Of a stretch of 64,000 nucleotides of DNA, positions 36,066 through 43,774 are shown piece after piece. The position numbers and the translations under genes are program-made. The number at the start of each line of letters is the position of its first letter. Within the stretch, counting starts at the first letter, position 1. The notes below the pieces were generated by a model. The model made no database searches and was not told the DNA's origin. It saw only the letters and a list, made by a program, of their open reading frames with translations. This DNA is from Edaphobacter lichenicola (GTDB taxonomy: Bacteria; Acidobacteriota; Terriglobia; Terriglobales; Acidobacteriaceae), in contig NZ_JACHDY010000001.1 in assembly GCF_014201315.1 (NCBI RefSeq), forward strand, positions 682,001-746,000, given 5' to 3'.

Positions 36066-36193
36066 GTGGGGTCTCCTGGTGGGCCGCTTCCCTGCTGACC
36101 GGACGCAGCTCGACGAGTCTTAGACCATAGTATGCTCCTTTTGGTGAGCGGAAGGATACTCCCTGGGCTTTGGTTTTTCTGTGGGAGAGCAGG

Positions 36194-36550
36194 CTACTCT
36201 TCGACGAAAGATTTGAGCCTGCCCAGCGCCTGATCCCATTGCTGGGAGACGAGGTCGAGATAGCGCTTCATCTCTTCCAGTGGCTGGGGGTTGAATTCGA
36301 ACAGGTTTTCGCGGCCGTTGCGGACCGCGTGAACGATGCCAACGCTCTCGAGCACACGCAGATGCTTGGTGATGGCCTGACGGGTGAGCGGAGAGCCTTC
36401 GGTCAATTGGGCGATCGATTGCGGCTGGCCGCCGGAGAGCCTGACGACGAGCGACAGCCGCGTCCGGTCTCCCAGGGCGGCAAAGACGGGTGCATAGGAT
36501 CTTTGGCGTTTGCCAGGGCCTTGGCGTTTGCTAGGGGTTCTGGGTGACAT
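36194..36550 (-). CDS. ArsR-family transcriptional regulator
   Basis: 118 residues with a winged helix: VFAALGDRTRLSLVVRLSGG, then the recognition helix TRQAITKHLRVLESVGIV and the wing VRNGRENLFEF. It has no cysteine pair for metal sensing. It overlaps the end of the upstream SRPBCC gene by 20 bases, an arrangement common for ArsR/AHSA1 pairs. Likely regulates its own operon. Confidence 0.9.
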   Translation of the reverse strand: MSPRTPSKRQGPGKRQRSYAPVFAALGDRTRLSLVVRLSGGQPQSIAQLTEGSPLTRQAITKHLRVLESVGIVHAVRNGRENLFEFNPQPLEEMKRYLDLVSQQWDQALGRLKSFVEE

Positions 36551-36986
36551 GGGTTTCGATATTGCCGAGCTGCTGCGCCCAGCCGTTCTCGTTCATGCGG
36601 AAGGCCTCGAGACGGCGGTGCTCGGGGATCTTGTCGAAGCCTGATTCGGTGACCTGGAGCAGGGTGCCGCCTGGAATGCTCTTCAGACGGAATTGGACGA
36701 GTGTGGGTGTTTCGTTGGAGTAGTCGACTTTGGGATCGATGGCGTAGGGGTGCCAGGTGTAGGAGAAGAGGTGTTCGGGCTCGATCTTCTGGGTGGTGAC
36801 CTCCATGACGAGGTGCTCGTAGCCGGGATGGGTAATTTGGCCGCGAGTGATGGAGCCGGGGAGGAATGGGCCTTCGAGTTTGACATGGAACCATTCGCCG
36901 AACTCCCGGTAGTCGGTGAGAGCGCGCCAGACGCGGGAGACTGGGGCTTTGAGCTCGATACTTTTTTCGATCTGATTCTTCGACAT
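36531..36986 (-). CDS. SRPBCC (AHSA1-type) domain protein
   Basis: 151 residues from the ATG at 36986. SRPBCC fold: KSIELKAPVSRVWRALTDYREFGEWFHV, then the hydrophobic-pocket region EPEHLFSYTWHPYAIDP and GTLLQVTESGFDKIPEHRR. These small proteins bind hydrophobic ligands; the ligand is unknown. Overlap with the downstream ArsR gene implies coupled expression. Confidence 0.88.
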   Translation of the reverse strand: MSKNQIEKSIELKAPVSRVWRALTDYREFGEWFHVKLEGPFLPGSITRGQITHPGYEHLVMEVTTQKIEPEHLFSYTWHPYAIDPKVDYSNETPTLVQFRLKSIPGGTLLQVTESGFDKIPEHRRLEAFRMNENGWAQQLGNIETHVTQNP

Positions 36987-37187
36987 AGGCAACCTCACAG
37001 TTGCATATTAGAGGGATGATACGGAAAGTGCAACTTTTTGGTTGCTCTTTGGTTTTGAGAGGGGGGATCTGGAGGGATGGATGGGTGATTGCGCCGCGCT
37101 GGGGATGGAGGGTAGACAACTGCTGGGTTGAGAGGTTCGAGCGGGCTGGGCTGGTAGGCTTCGTCGGGATCCGAGAGGCGGACCTCA

Positions 37188-37241
37188 GCGGCTAAAGCCG
37201 CAATGCAACCAAAGCTCTCGCGGCACGGCTGAAGCCGTGCC
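37188..37241. repeat. Pair of GGCTNAAGCC palindromes
   Basis: GCGGC-TAAA-GCCGC at 37188-37201 and GGCACGGC-TGAA-GCCGTGCC at 37222-37241. The core resembles the palindrome at 31064-31081. It lies in the roughly 350-base spacer between the pseudopilin gene (ends 37338) and the SRPBCC gene, which otherwise shows nothing I can name. Confidence 0.65.
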
Positions 37242-37337
37242 CTTAAGCAAACGGACTTTTTCAGCAACCTCTTTAAGGGCGATTGCTCCCTCGCCTTCTC
37301 GATGACAGAAAGCTTAAGGCGTCGCTTGGGGATGGGG

Positions 37338-37793
37338 TTACCAGGTGTTGTAGGAGGTTCCGTCGGAGGCGGTCTGCTGGGCTCCGCTGTGGACGTCGTC
37401 GATGCCGGTCTCGGTCTGGTCGAGGCTGATGTTGGTGTCCTCCTGGACGGGGAGCCAGGTGTCGGAGCGGTGGGTGAAGGGGTCGACGGGCATGGACTTG
37501 AGGTAGCCAGCCTGGACGAGGTCGTCGAGGGATTGGGGGGCCTTGGCCTTGTCAACGGTGTAGGAGTCGATGGCCTGGCGCATGGTGTGGAGATCCTCTT
37601 TGAGGACGGCCTCTTTGGCGTTGCGGATGTTGCTGGTGTAGGCGGGGATGGCGATGGCAGCGAGCAGGCCGATGACGACCATGACGATCATGAGCTCGAG
37701 GAGGGTGAAGCCTTGTTCGGCTTGGCGGGTCTGTCCCGGTTCGAATGACTGGCCGGATGGGCGGGTGGAGCGAATTGGGGGGGTGGCTACCAT
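37338..37793 (-). CDS. Type II secretion/type IV pilus-like pseudopilin (GspG-type)
   Basis: 151 residues with a 27-residue leader ending in QG, cleaved before FTLLELMIVMVVIGLLAAIAIPAY, the classical prepilin helix. The mature part (LKEDLHTMRQAIDSYTVDK, then LDDLVQAGYLKSMPVDPFTH) matches major pseudopilin GspG, including the PVDPFT turn. The start overlaps the stop of the preceding pseudopilin gene by seven bases. It forms a three-gene unit with that gene and the secretin. Confidence 0.9.
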   Translation of the reverse strand: MVATPPIRSTRPSGQSFEPGQTRQAEQGFTLLELMIVMVVIGLLAAIAIPAYTSNIRNAKEAVLKEDLHTMRQAIDSYTVDKAKAPQSLDDLVQAGYLKSMPVDPFTHRSDTWLPVQEDTNISLDQTETGIDDVHSGAQQTASDGTSYNTW

Positions 37794-38320
37794 GTGGAGT
37801 ACTTCGTTCCGTCGAGTGCGGTTCCGGTGCTCTTGCTGTGGACGTCAAAGACGTTCTGGCCGCCGAAGGAGTCGGAGTCCGTGTCGTCCTGGTTGGAGCG
37901 CAGGCCCCAATCGGTGTTGTTGGTCATGGGGTCGACGGGGATGCGACGAAGAAATTTTACCTTTTTTCCCTGGGCAGCGGTGACCTCGACTCCGTCGACG
38001 AGGGTTTGCAGGTCGGGGGGGTAGCCGAGGGAGTCGGCTTTGATCTGGAAGGCTCCTTTGTCCGCGGCGTCCTTGTAGTGGTCGATGGCGTCGCGCATCT
38101 CCCAGAGGTCGCGGCGGAGTTCGCGCTCTTTAGTGCGCTTGACCTGGAAGCGGGCGATAGGGATGGCCGCGGAGGCGAGCAGGGCTACGATGGCTACGCA
38201 GATGATGAGCTCGACGAGGGTGAGGCCAGATTGAGGGTGTAGGGTGTAGGGCTTAGGGTTTAGGGTGTAGCGTACTCTACGCCCTGAACCCTGCACCCTA
38301 CACCCTGATTTACTTGACAT
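37787..38320 (-). CDS. Pseudopilin with repeat-encoded leader
   Basis: 177 residues from the ATG at 38320, which overlaps the end of the secretin gene by 11 bases; the longer open frame upstream runs through the secretin and is a shadow. The prepilin site is G then LTLVELIICVAIVALLASA, with leucine in place of the usual phenylalanine. The mature part, RRDLWEMRDAIDHYKDAADKG and RRIPVDPMTNNTDWGL, matches GspG-like proteins. Residues about 5-31, most of the leader, are encoded by a palindromic repeat (38232-38308). Confidence 0.85.
   Translation of the reverse strand: MSSKSGCRVQGSGRRVRYTLNPKPYTLHPQSGLTLVELIICVAIVALLASAAIPIARFQVKRTKERELRRDLWEMRDAIDHYKDAADKGAFQIKADSLGYPPDLQTLVDGVEVTAAQGKKVKFLRRIPVDPMTNNTDWGLRSNQDDTDSDSFGGQNVFDVHSKSTGTALDGTKYSTW
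38232..38308. repeat. Palindromic (T/C)AGGGTGTAGGG repeat inside a coding frame
   Basis: An imperfect inverted repeat of the words AGGGTGTAGGG and CCCTACACCCT centred near 38274. It encodes the leader of the second pseudopilin and touches the stop of the secretin gene. Confidence 0.78.
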
Positions 38321-40784
38321 GCACCGTGGCCTGCGAACCGACGGCCGGAAGATTGGCCTGCGCGCTGTTGAGAGCGCCGACTTTGACGAGGGCGAGGGTG
38401 GAGTCTCCAGGGGCGATGGCCTTGAAGGTGAGGGTGCAGAGGCTGCCGGTTCCGCTGACGCCCGGGGTGTTGGGCGGACGGATGGAGGAGATGGCGACGA
38501 GGCCCTTGTCTTCGCGGTGGACGAGGGAGACGGCCTGACCATCTTTGCCGAGGAAGTTTCCGGCGTCGACGTTGACGAGTTGCAAGAGCGCTGGGTTGAA
38601 TTGGAGCTGGAGGGGCACGGAGAAGATGTCGTGTCCGTTGCCGAGCATGACGGCGACCTGGAAGGTGCTGCCGACGGGCTGGGTGGAGTCGGGCGGGACG
38701 ACGGTGAAGCTGACGGGCGGGCCACCTACGGTTGGGGTTGCCGGGGTCTCTGGTGTTTGGGCTGCCGGGGGTTGAGTGGCTGCGGGCTGCGTGTCAGGAG
38801 TTTGCGCTCCGGGCACGTAGTTGGGAGGAGGAGCGACGGGGGCAGCCTGCTGGCTTAGCTGCTGGACCATGGTGCTGGCAGCGTTGGCTGCGCTGGTGGG
38901 TGAGGCAGGTTTGCGAACCGAGTTGCTGTAGACGGGCTCAGAGTCGCTGTCGTTGGCGGAGACGTCGCGGCGCAGCTCGATCGACTGACCGGTGCCGGTG
39001 TCGATGGGGCGGACGTTCGCGCGGGTGAGGACTGACTCGCGAACGATGTGGGGAATGATGATGAAGACGATCTCTTGCTTGTCGTTGACCTTGTCGCGCG
39101 AGGAGAAGAAGTACTTGAGGAGGGGCATCTCGCCGACGCCTGGAGTGCCATTGATGTTGAGGCTGTCCGTCTTGGTGATGATGCCGGCGAGGAGGGTGGG
39201 TTCGCCATCTTTGAGGGTGATCACCTGCTCCGAGGTGCGCTGGCCGATGACGGGCTCGGTGACGCCTGAGATGGTGACGTCGGAGATGTGCGAGAGCACC
39301 TCGATCTTCATCTTGAGGGTGACCTCGCGGTCATAGTGGACGGTAGGCGTCATGTCGATGTTAACGCCGATGTCGAGGTAGGTGAACTGGGTCTGCACGC
39401 CGATGCTGGCGACTCCGGTGGAGACACCAGCATTGTAGGAACCTGTGGCGACGGGGATCTTCGAACCAATCTTCATGGTGGCGCGCTGGCCGTCGGTGGC
39501 GCGGATGCTGGGGTTCTGGAGGATGCGGGTATCAACGTCGCTAAGGAGCGCGTTGAGGGTGCCGCCGGTGATGCCTACGGCGAAGTTGTTGGCGTTGAGG
39601 TGGGCGAGGGTGTTGAGGGTGAAGTTGGAGGGGCTGGTGTTGGTGCCTGTTCCAGTGCCAGTACCGCTACTGCTGCTGCTCGAAGTAGTGGTTGGACTGG
39701 CCTGCGGGGTGATGGTGATGGACTGCGGAAGCGTGATGCCGAGGTTATGCTCGACGTTCTTGTTGACTTCGAGGACTGCTACGTCTACGACCACCTCGGG
39801 GCGGGCACGATCGAGGTCGTTGAGGAGCTTCTGCGCGAGGAGGAGCTGGTCGGGCGTGGCGCGCATGACGATGGCGTTTTGGCTGGGGACGAGATAGATC
39901 TTGACGCTGGGGTCGAGCAGATTGCGGATGGCGATGACGACTTCATTGGCGTCGTTCTGCTGGCTGGCGTTGGTGAGATAGAAAGTCTGGACGGCCTGTT
40001 CGTCGAGGTCGGTGCGCTTGGTGCGCGAGTTGGTGGCGACGAAGATGGTGTTGGGCGTGATGGCCTTGTAGAAGGTGCCGGAGATGGTACCGACGATGCG
40101 GAGGGCGTCCGTGAGGGAGACGTTGGTGAGGTCGACGGGGATGCGCTTGGAGCTGTAGTCGGGGTCGAAGAGGACGTTGAGGCCGGCAGCTTTGCCGATG
40201 GCTTCGTAGATGACTTTCACGTCCTCGACCATGTGGAGGGTGATGGGATCGTTAGTGACGGGCTTGAGTTCGACCGGGCCAGCGATGGAGCCGAGCGTGC
40301 TGAGGGTCTCGTTCTGGCGCGACATCTGCTCCTGCGCCTGCGGAGTATTGTCGCGCTCTACCTGCTGCTCCCGTTGGATCTGATTGATCTCCTGCTGAGC
40401 GGCCTGGTTGCCGGAGTCGATCTGGAGGGCGCGGGTGAACTGGGCCATGGCGCCCTGGAGGTCGCCGTTCTGGCGGAGGACACGGCCGCGATCGACGTGG
40501 GAGACTGCGGCCTGATATCGCATGCGGTCGAAGTGCTCGGTGAAGCGGAGGTCCTTCGGCTTTTTGAGGACGGCTTTGTGATAGTCCTCGTAGGCTGTAT
40601 CGAAGTCCTGGCGCGCTTCGGCGTCTTGACCGCGCTTGTCCCACTTGGCGGCTGACTGGGCGTGGGCGGTTGTGGCGCAGAGGCTTGCGATGCTGCATAG
40701 GAGCAACGCAGGGAGCACACTGCCTGGGAACACGCGACGGGGAGTGATTGATAGAGTGCTGATTGATTTGTACAGGCGACCCAT
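38310..40784 (-). CDS. Secretin (GspD/PilQ-like) with TPR and C-terminal cohesin domain
   Basis: 824 residues from the ATG at 40784, which has GGAAG seven bases upstream; the longer frame to 40949 lacks support. Order: signal peptide (LPALLLCSIASLCATTAHAQ), TPR-like helices (TAYEDYHKAVLKKPKDLRF, GAMAQFTRALQIDSGN), N0/STN-like and N1 domains, then the secretin core (VPVATGSYN, LLAGIITKTDSLNINGTPGVGEMPLLKYFF, VFIIIPHIV). A Pro/Ala/Thr-rich linker leads to a final domain, FQVAVMLGNGHDIFSVPLQLQFNPALL, of cohesin type. It forms an outer-membrane channel working with the two coupled pseudopilins. No ATPase or inner-membrane genes are nearby. Confidence 0.9.
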   Translation of the reverse strand: MGRLYKSISTLSITPRRVFPGSVLPALLLCSIASLCATTAHAQSAAKWDKRGQDAEARQDFDTAYEDYHKAVLKKPKDLRFTEHFDRMRYQAAVSHVDRGRVLRQNGDLQGAMAQFTRALQIDSGNQAAQQEINQIQREQQVERDNTPQAQEQMSRQNETLSTLGSIAGPVELKPVTNDPITLHMVEDVKVIYEAIGKAAGLNVLFDPDYSSKRIPVDLTNVSLTDALRIVGTISGTFYKAITPNTIFVATNSRTKRTDLDEQAVQTFYLTNASQQNDANEVVIAIRNLLDPSVKIYLVPSQNAIVMRATPDQLLLAQKLLNDLDRARPEVVVDVAVLEVNKNVEHNLGITLPQSITITPQASPTTTSSSSSSGTGTGTGTNTSPSNFTLNTLAHLNANNFAVGITGGTLNALLSDVDTRILQNPSIRATDGQRATMKIGSKIPVATGSYNAGVSTGVASIGVQTQFTYLDIGVNIDMTPTVHYDREVTLKMKIEVLSHISDVTISGVTEPVIGQRTSEQVITLKDGEPTLLAGIITKTDSLNINGTPGVGEMPLLKYFFSSRDKVNDKQEIVFIIIPHIVRESVLTRANVRPIDTGTGQSIELRRDVSANDSDSEPVYSNSVRKPASPTSAANAASTMVQQLSQQAAPVAPPPNYVPGAQTPDTQPAATQPPAAQTPETPATPTVGGPPVSFTVVPPDSTQPVGSTFQVAVMLGNGHDIFSVPLQLQFNPALLQLVNVDAGNFLGKDGQAVSLVHREDKGLVAISSIRPPNTPGVSGTGSLCTLTFKAIAPGDSTLALVKVGALNSAQANLPAVGSQATVHVK

Positions 40785-41137
40785 GCTGCTTCCGTTTTCG
40801 TCCTTTACACCGTGAAGAGTATGGCGTTTGCCGGAGATAACGCCTGCCGGGAAGATCTTTCCGGCGTGGGCGCTGCCTGTGGGGGCCGTGCCTGCCAGGC
40901 TGCTGCGCTCGGGTGAGTATAGCATTCGCTCCAAAGTCGACCTCGTCAAAAAGTGGGTAGGTGTCTGGGTTGGTCCGCGGTCGTTTTGGGGTACGGCTCG
41001 CGGCTGGAAGATTGGGCAGAACTCATGACGTCAAAAAGTAGGACTGACAAAACGTTGTGATTAGACGCGCTGGGCTTCGGCGGGTGAGGGCTCGGGTGTG
41101 AATCGAAAGTTGCAGACATGTTAAAGTAAGAGATTGC

Positions 41138-41677
41138 ATGGCACGTTCTATGTCCAACACGACAGCCGCCCACCAGCCCAAGCCGGTGGTGAAGGAGAAG
41201 GACCGCGACCCGGTAGCGGCGGGCAAGAGAGACGCCGCGTTCAATCGATCGGCGAGTTTTAACTATTTTTTGACAGACAAGTTCGAGGCCGGGGTGGCGC
41301 TGCGCGGTACCGAGGTGAAGTCGATCCGCGAGGGGAAGGCGAATCTGAAGGACGCGTATGGGCTGCTGAAGGACGGCGAGTGTTTTCTGTTGAATGCGCA
41401 CATCGGACCGTTCTCTCATGGGAATGCGATGAACCATGATTCGCTGCGTACCAGGAAGTTGCTGCTGCATAAGAGCGAGGTGCGGAAGCTCGAGGGTATG
41501 ACGAAGCAGAAGGGATTTACGCTGATCCCGACACGACTTTATTTTCGCAACGGGCGGGTGAAGTGCGAGATTGCGCTGGCCAAGGGCAAGCAGGAGTGGG
41601 ACAAGCGCGCCACCGAACGTAAGCGCGAGGCCGATAGCGAGGCCAAGGCCGCGGTTGCCCGGAGTCAACGAGGGTAG
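41138..41677 (+). CDS. smpB: SsrA-binding protein SmpB
   Basis: 179 residues, about 20-25 longer than usual because of an N-terminal Lys/Pro-rich extension. The core is complete: FNYFLTDKFEAGVALRGTEVKSIREGKANLKDAY, then LLNAHIGPFSHGN, RKLLLHKSEVRKL and the C-terminal KGKQEWDKRATERKREAD tail that enters the ribosome. An alternative start is the ATG at 41150. It delivers tmRNA to stalled ribosomes; no tmRNA gene was found in this window. Confidence 0.96.
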   Translation: MARSMSNTTAAHQPKPVVKEKDRDPVAAGKRDAAFNRSASFNYFLTDKFEAGVALRGTEVKSIREGKANLKDAYGLLKDGECFLLNAHIGPFSHGNAMNHDSLRTRKLLLHKSEVRKLEGMTKQKGFTLIPTRLYFRNGRVKCEIALAKGKQEWDKRATERKREADSEAKAAVARSQRG

Positions 41678-41757
41678 TTCTACTTTCGTTGTAGTTTTAC
41701 TTCCAAAGTGATCGACATGCAGTCGGGTACGACGCGCAGTCGGGTTACGATAGACAC

Positions 41758-43314
41758 ATGGACACGAAGTTACTCTTTCAGGATGCTGCTGGGTTCCAGA
41801 CGCCGCTGCTGGCTGTATTTGCGGTGGATATCGCCGTGGGCAAAGATGCGGAGCCGTTGGTGGCTTTGTTGACGACGTCGGATTCGGTGGCGGATTCGGT
41901 GGCGAAGGTTCTGGCTTCGGGCGAGTTCAAGGCGACGGTGGGCGAGACGCTGCTGCTGCACGGCCCGAATGGGTTGAAGACGGAGCGTCTGCTGGTGGTG
42001 GGGCTGGGGAAGGCGAAGGGCCTGTCGGTGGAGGAGGTGCGGAAGGGCGCGGGGACTGCGGTGCGCGCGGCCAAGCCGCTGGGAGCGCGGGAGATGGCGA
42101 TTGCGTTTCCGGAAGACCATGCGCTGGACGACGAGCACCTGGAGACGCTGCCCTGTGCGTTGCTGTCGCGCGCGCTGGTAGAGGGAGCGGAGCTGGCGGA
42201 GAAGGATTGGGATACGTATCGGAGTGAACGGAAGGACCGGTCGGTGCGGTCGCTTTCGGTGATTGCGAAGGAGGCGGAGAAGTCGACTCGGGAGGAGATT
42301 CAGGAGGGCTTTGATGCTGGAGTGATTGTGGCGGCGGCGCAGAACTTTACGCGGTCGCTGGTGAATGAGCCGGGCAATGTGCTGACCCCGACGGAGCTGG
42401 GCAAGCGCGCGGCGGCGATGTGCGCAGAGATGGGATTGCGGTGCGAGGTGCATTCGACCGCGAAGCTGCTGGAGTTGAAGATGGGCGCGTTTGCCGCGGT
42501 GGCGCAGGGTTCGGAACAGCCTCCGGCGTTGATTGTGATGACGTATGAGCCGAAGCTGGCGAAGGGCGAGGCGCTGGCGAAAGATGCTCCGGTGCTGGGG
42601 CTGGTGGGGAAAGGGATTACGTTCGACACGGGCGGGATCTCGATCAAGCCGGGCGATGGCATGGAGAAGATGAAGTACGACATGGCGGGCGCTGCGGCGA
42701 TGATTGGCGCGATGCAGGCGATTGCGCAGTTGAAGCCGAAGGTGAAGGTGATTGGGGTGGTGTGCTCGGCGGAGAATATGCCGGATGGGAAGGCTTACCG
42801 GCCGGGCGATGTAGTGACGGCGATGTCGGGTAAGACGATTGAGGTGATTAACACCGATGCCGAGGGTCGGCTGGTGCTGGCGGATGGTCTGCACTATGCG
42901 AAGACGCTGGGTTGCACGCATCTGATCGATGCGGCGACGCTGACTGGCGCTTGTGTGGTGGCGCTGGGGATTGTGAATGCGGGGTTGTTCTCGAACGATG
43001 AGGCGACGTGGCAGAAGTTTGTGGACGCGACGAAGACTTCGGGGGAGAAGTTCTGGCGGCTTCCCTGCACCGATGATTACAAGGACCAGATCAAGAGCCA
43101 TATCGCGGATATGCGGAATACGGGCGCGAATCGTTGGGGCGGGGCGATCTCGGCGGCGATGTTCTTGAAGGAGTTTGTGGGGGAGACGCCGTGGGTGCAT
43201 CTGGATATCGCTGGGTGTGCTTGGAATGATGAGAATAAGCCGTGGATTGCGAATGGGCCTAGTGGGATGGCGGTGCGGTCGATTTTGGAGTGGGTGCGGG
43301 GGTACTCAATCTAG
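41758..43314 (+). CDS. pepA: Leucyl aminopeptidase PepA (M17)
   Basis: 518 residues. The C-terminal catalytic domain has GLVGKGITFDTGGISIKPGDGM with the metal-binding lysine and aspartate, KYDMAGAAAM and the diagnostic NTDAEGRLVLADGL, with LIDAATLTGACVVALG behind. The N-terminal 170 residues form the usual regulatory domain. It is a cytosolic hexameric metallopeptidase. It follows smpB by 80 bases on the same strand. Confidence 0.97.
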   Translation: MDTKLLFQDAAGFQTPLLAVFAVDIAVGKDAEPLVALLTTSDSVADSVAKVLASGEFKATVGETLLLHGPNGLKTERLLVVGLGKAKGLSVEEVRKGAGTAVRAAKPLGAREMAIAFPEDHALDDEHLETLPCALLSRALVEGAELAEKDWDTYRSERKDRSVRSLSVIAKEAEKSTREEIQEGFDAGVIVAAAQNFTRSLVNEPGNVLTPTELGKRAAAMCAEMGLRCEVHSTAKLLELKMGAFAAVAQGSEQPPALIVMTYEPKLAKGEALAKDAPVLGLVGKGITFDTGGISIKPGDGMEKMKYDMAGAAAMIGAMQAIAQLKPKVKVIGVVCSAENMPDGKAYRPGDVVTAMSGKTIEVINTDAEGRLVLADGLHYAKTLGCTHLIDAATLTGACVVALGIVNAGLFSNDEATWQKFVDATKTSGEKFWRLPCTDDYKDQIKSHIADMRNTGANRWGGAISAAMFLKEFVGETPWVHLDIAGCAWNDENKPWIANGPSGMAVRSILEWVRGYSI

Positions 43315-43392
43315 TTAACGGTCCTACCTTGCAGCAACACCCGAAAATGGTAGAGTCCGCGCTCGAGCGCTAATGCGCTTGCGAGGATATAC

Positions 43393-43557
43393 ATGATTAT
43401 CAAACCTAACTGTATGCATGGGCATTGTGTGCCTGTGTTCGTCCCCACTCCTACTCCGGAAATCATTCAGTGCCGGTTTGTCGGCAACCGGTTCCGCTTA
43501 GGAACTGCACTCCAACGGCCGGCATGTCGCTTGAAGTTTGAGTTGCTAAAGATTTGA
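43393..43557 (+). CDS. Small ORF, hypothetical 54-residue protein
   Basis: An ORF too short for routine calling, starting MIIKPNCMHGHCVPVFVPTP, with a GAGG ribosome site six bases before the ATG. It has four cysteines and a CMHGHC cluster near the N-terminus. I do not recognise it, and an isolated short ORF in a high-GC spacer may be chance. The rest of the 460-base spacer before argS holds a family 1 repeat. Confidence 0.3.
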   Translation: MIIKPNCMHGHCVPVFVPTPTPEIIQCRFVGNRFRLGTALQRPACRLKFELLKI

Positions 43558-43646
43558 GCCGCTGAGTACAGAGTAGGCACTCAGCGACTCAGCTGAAAAT
43601 TAAAGCGACTGTCGCGCAGTTCGTATGAACAGGAAGAGAGATCGCA

Positions 43647-43720
43647 AGCAAAGACAAATACGGGGGTCTCTCCACTGCGCTGCTCACGATGAGACTGTGA
43701 GCAGCTTCGGTCGAGATGAC
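43647..43720 (-). repeat. Palindromic intergenic repeat, family 1, copy c
   Basis: On the minus strand: GTCATCTCGACCGAAG, hairpin CTGCTCACAG ... CGTGAGCAG, then CGCAGTGGAGAGACC and CCCGTATTTGTCTTTGC. It matches copy a in length, hairpin position and both ends, while the stem bases differ between copies in a pairing-preserving way (GTTGCTCACA there, GCTGCTCACA here). Confidence 0.82.
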
Positions 43721-43774
43721 GATCTTTTTGAGGTTACGTTGGAGGAGAACAAGAATAATTTGTATGAATTGCAG

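Noticed and set aside
38321..38725. N-terminal extension of the second pseudopilin upstream of 38320
   Set aside because: It lies wholly inside the secretin gene and reads as Ser/Pro-rich shadow; the prepilin leader from 38320 is already complete.
41770..43200. 476-codon frame antisense to pepA
   Set aside because: Arginine/histidine-rich shadow with no start context; pepA on the plus strand has complete M17 motifs.
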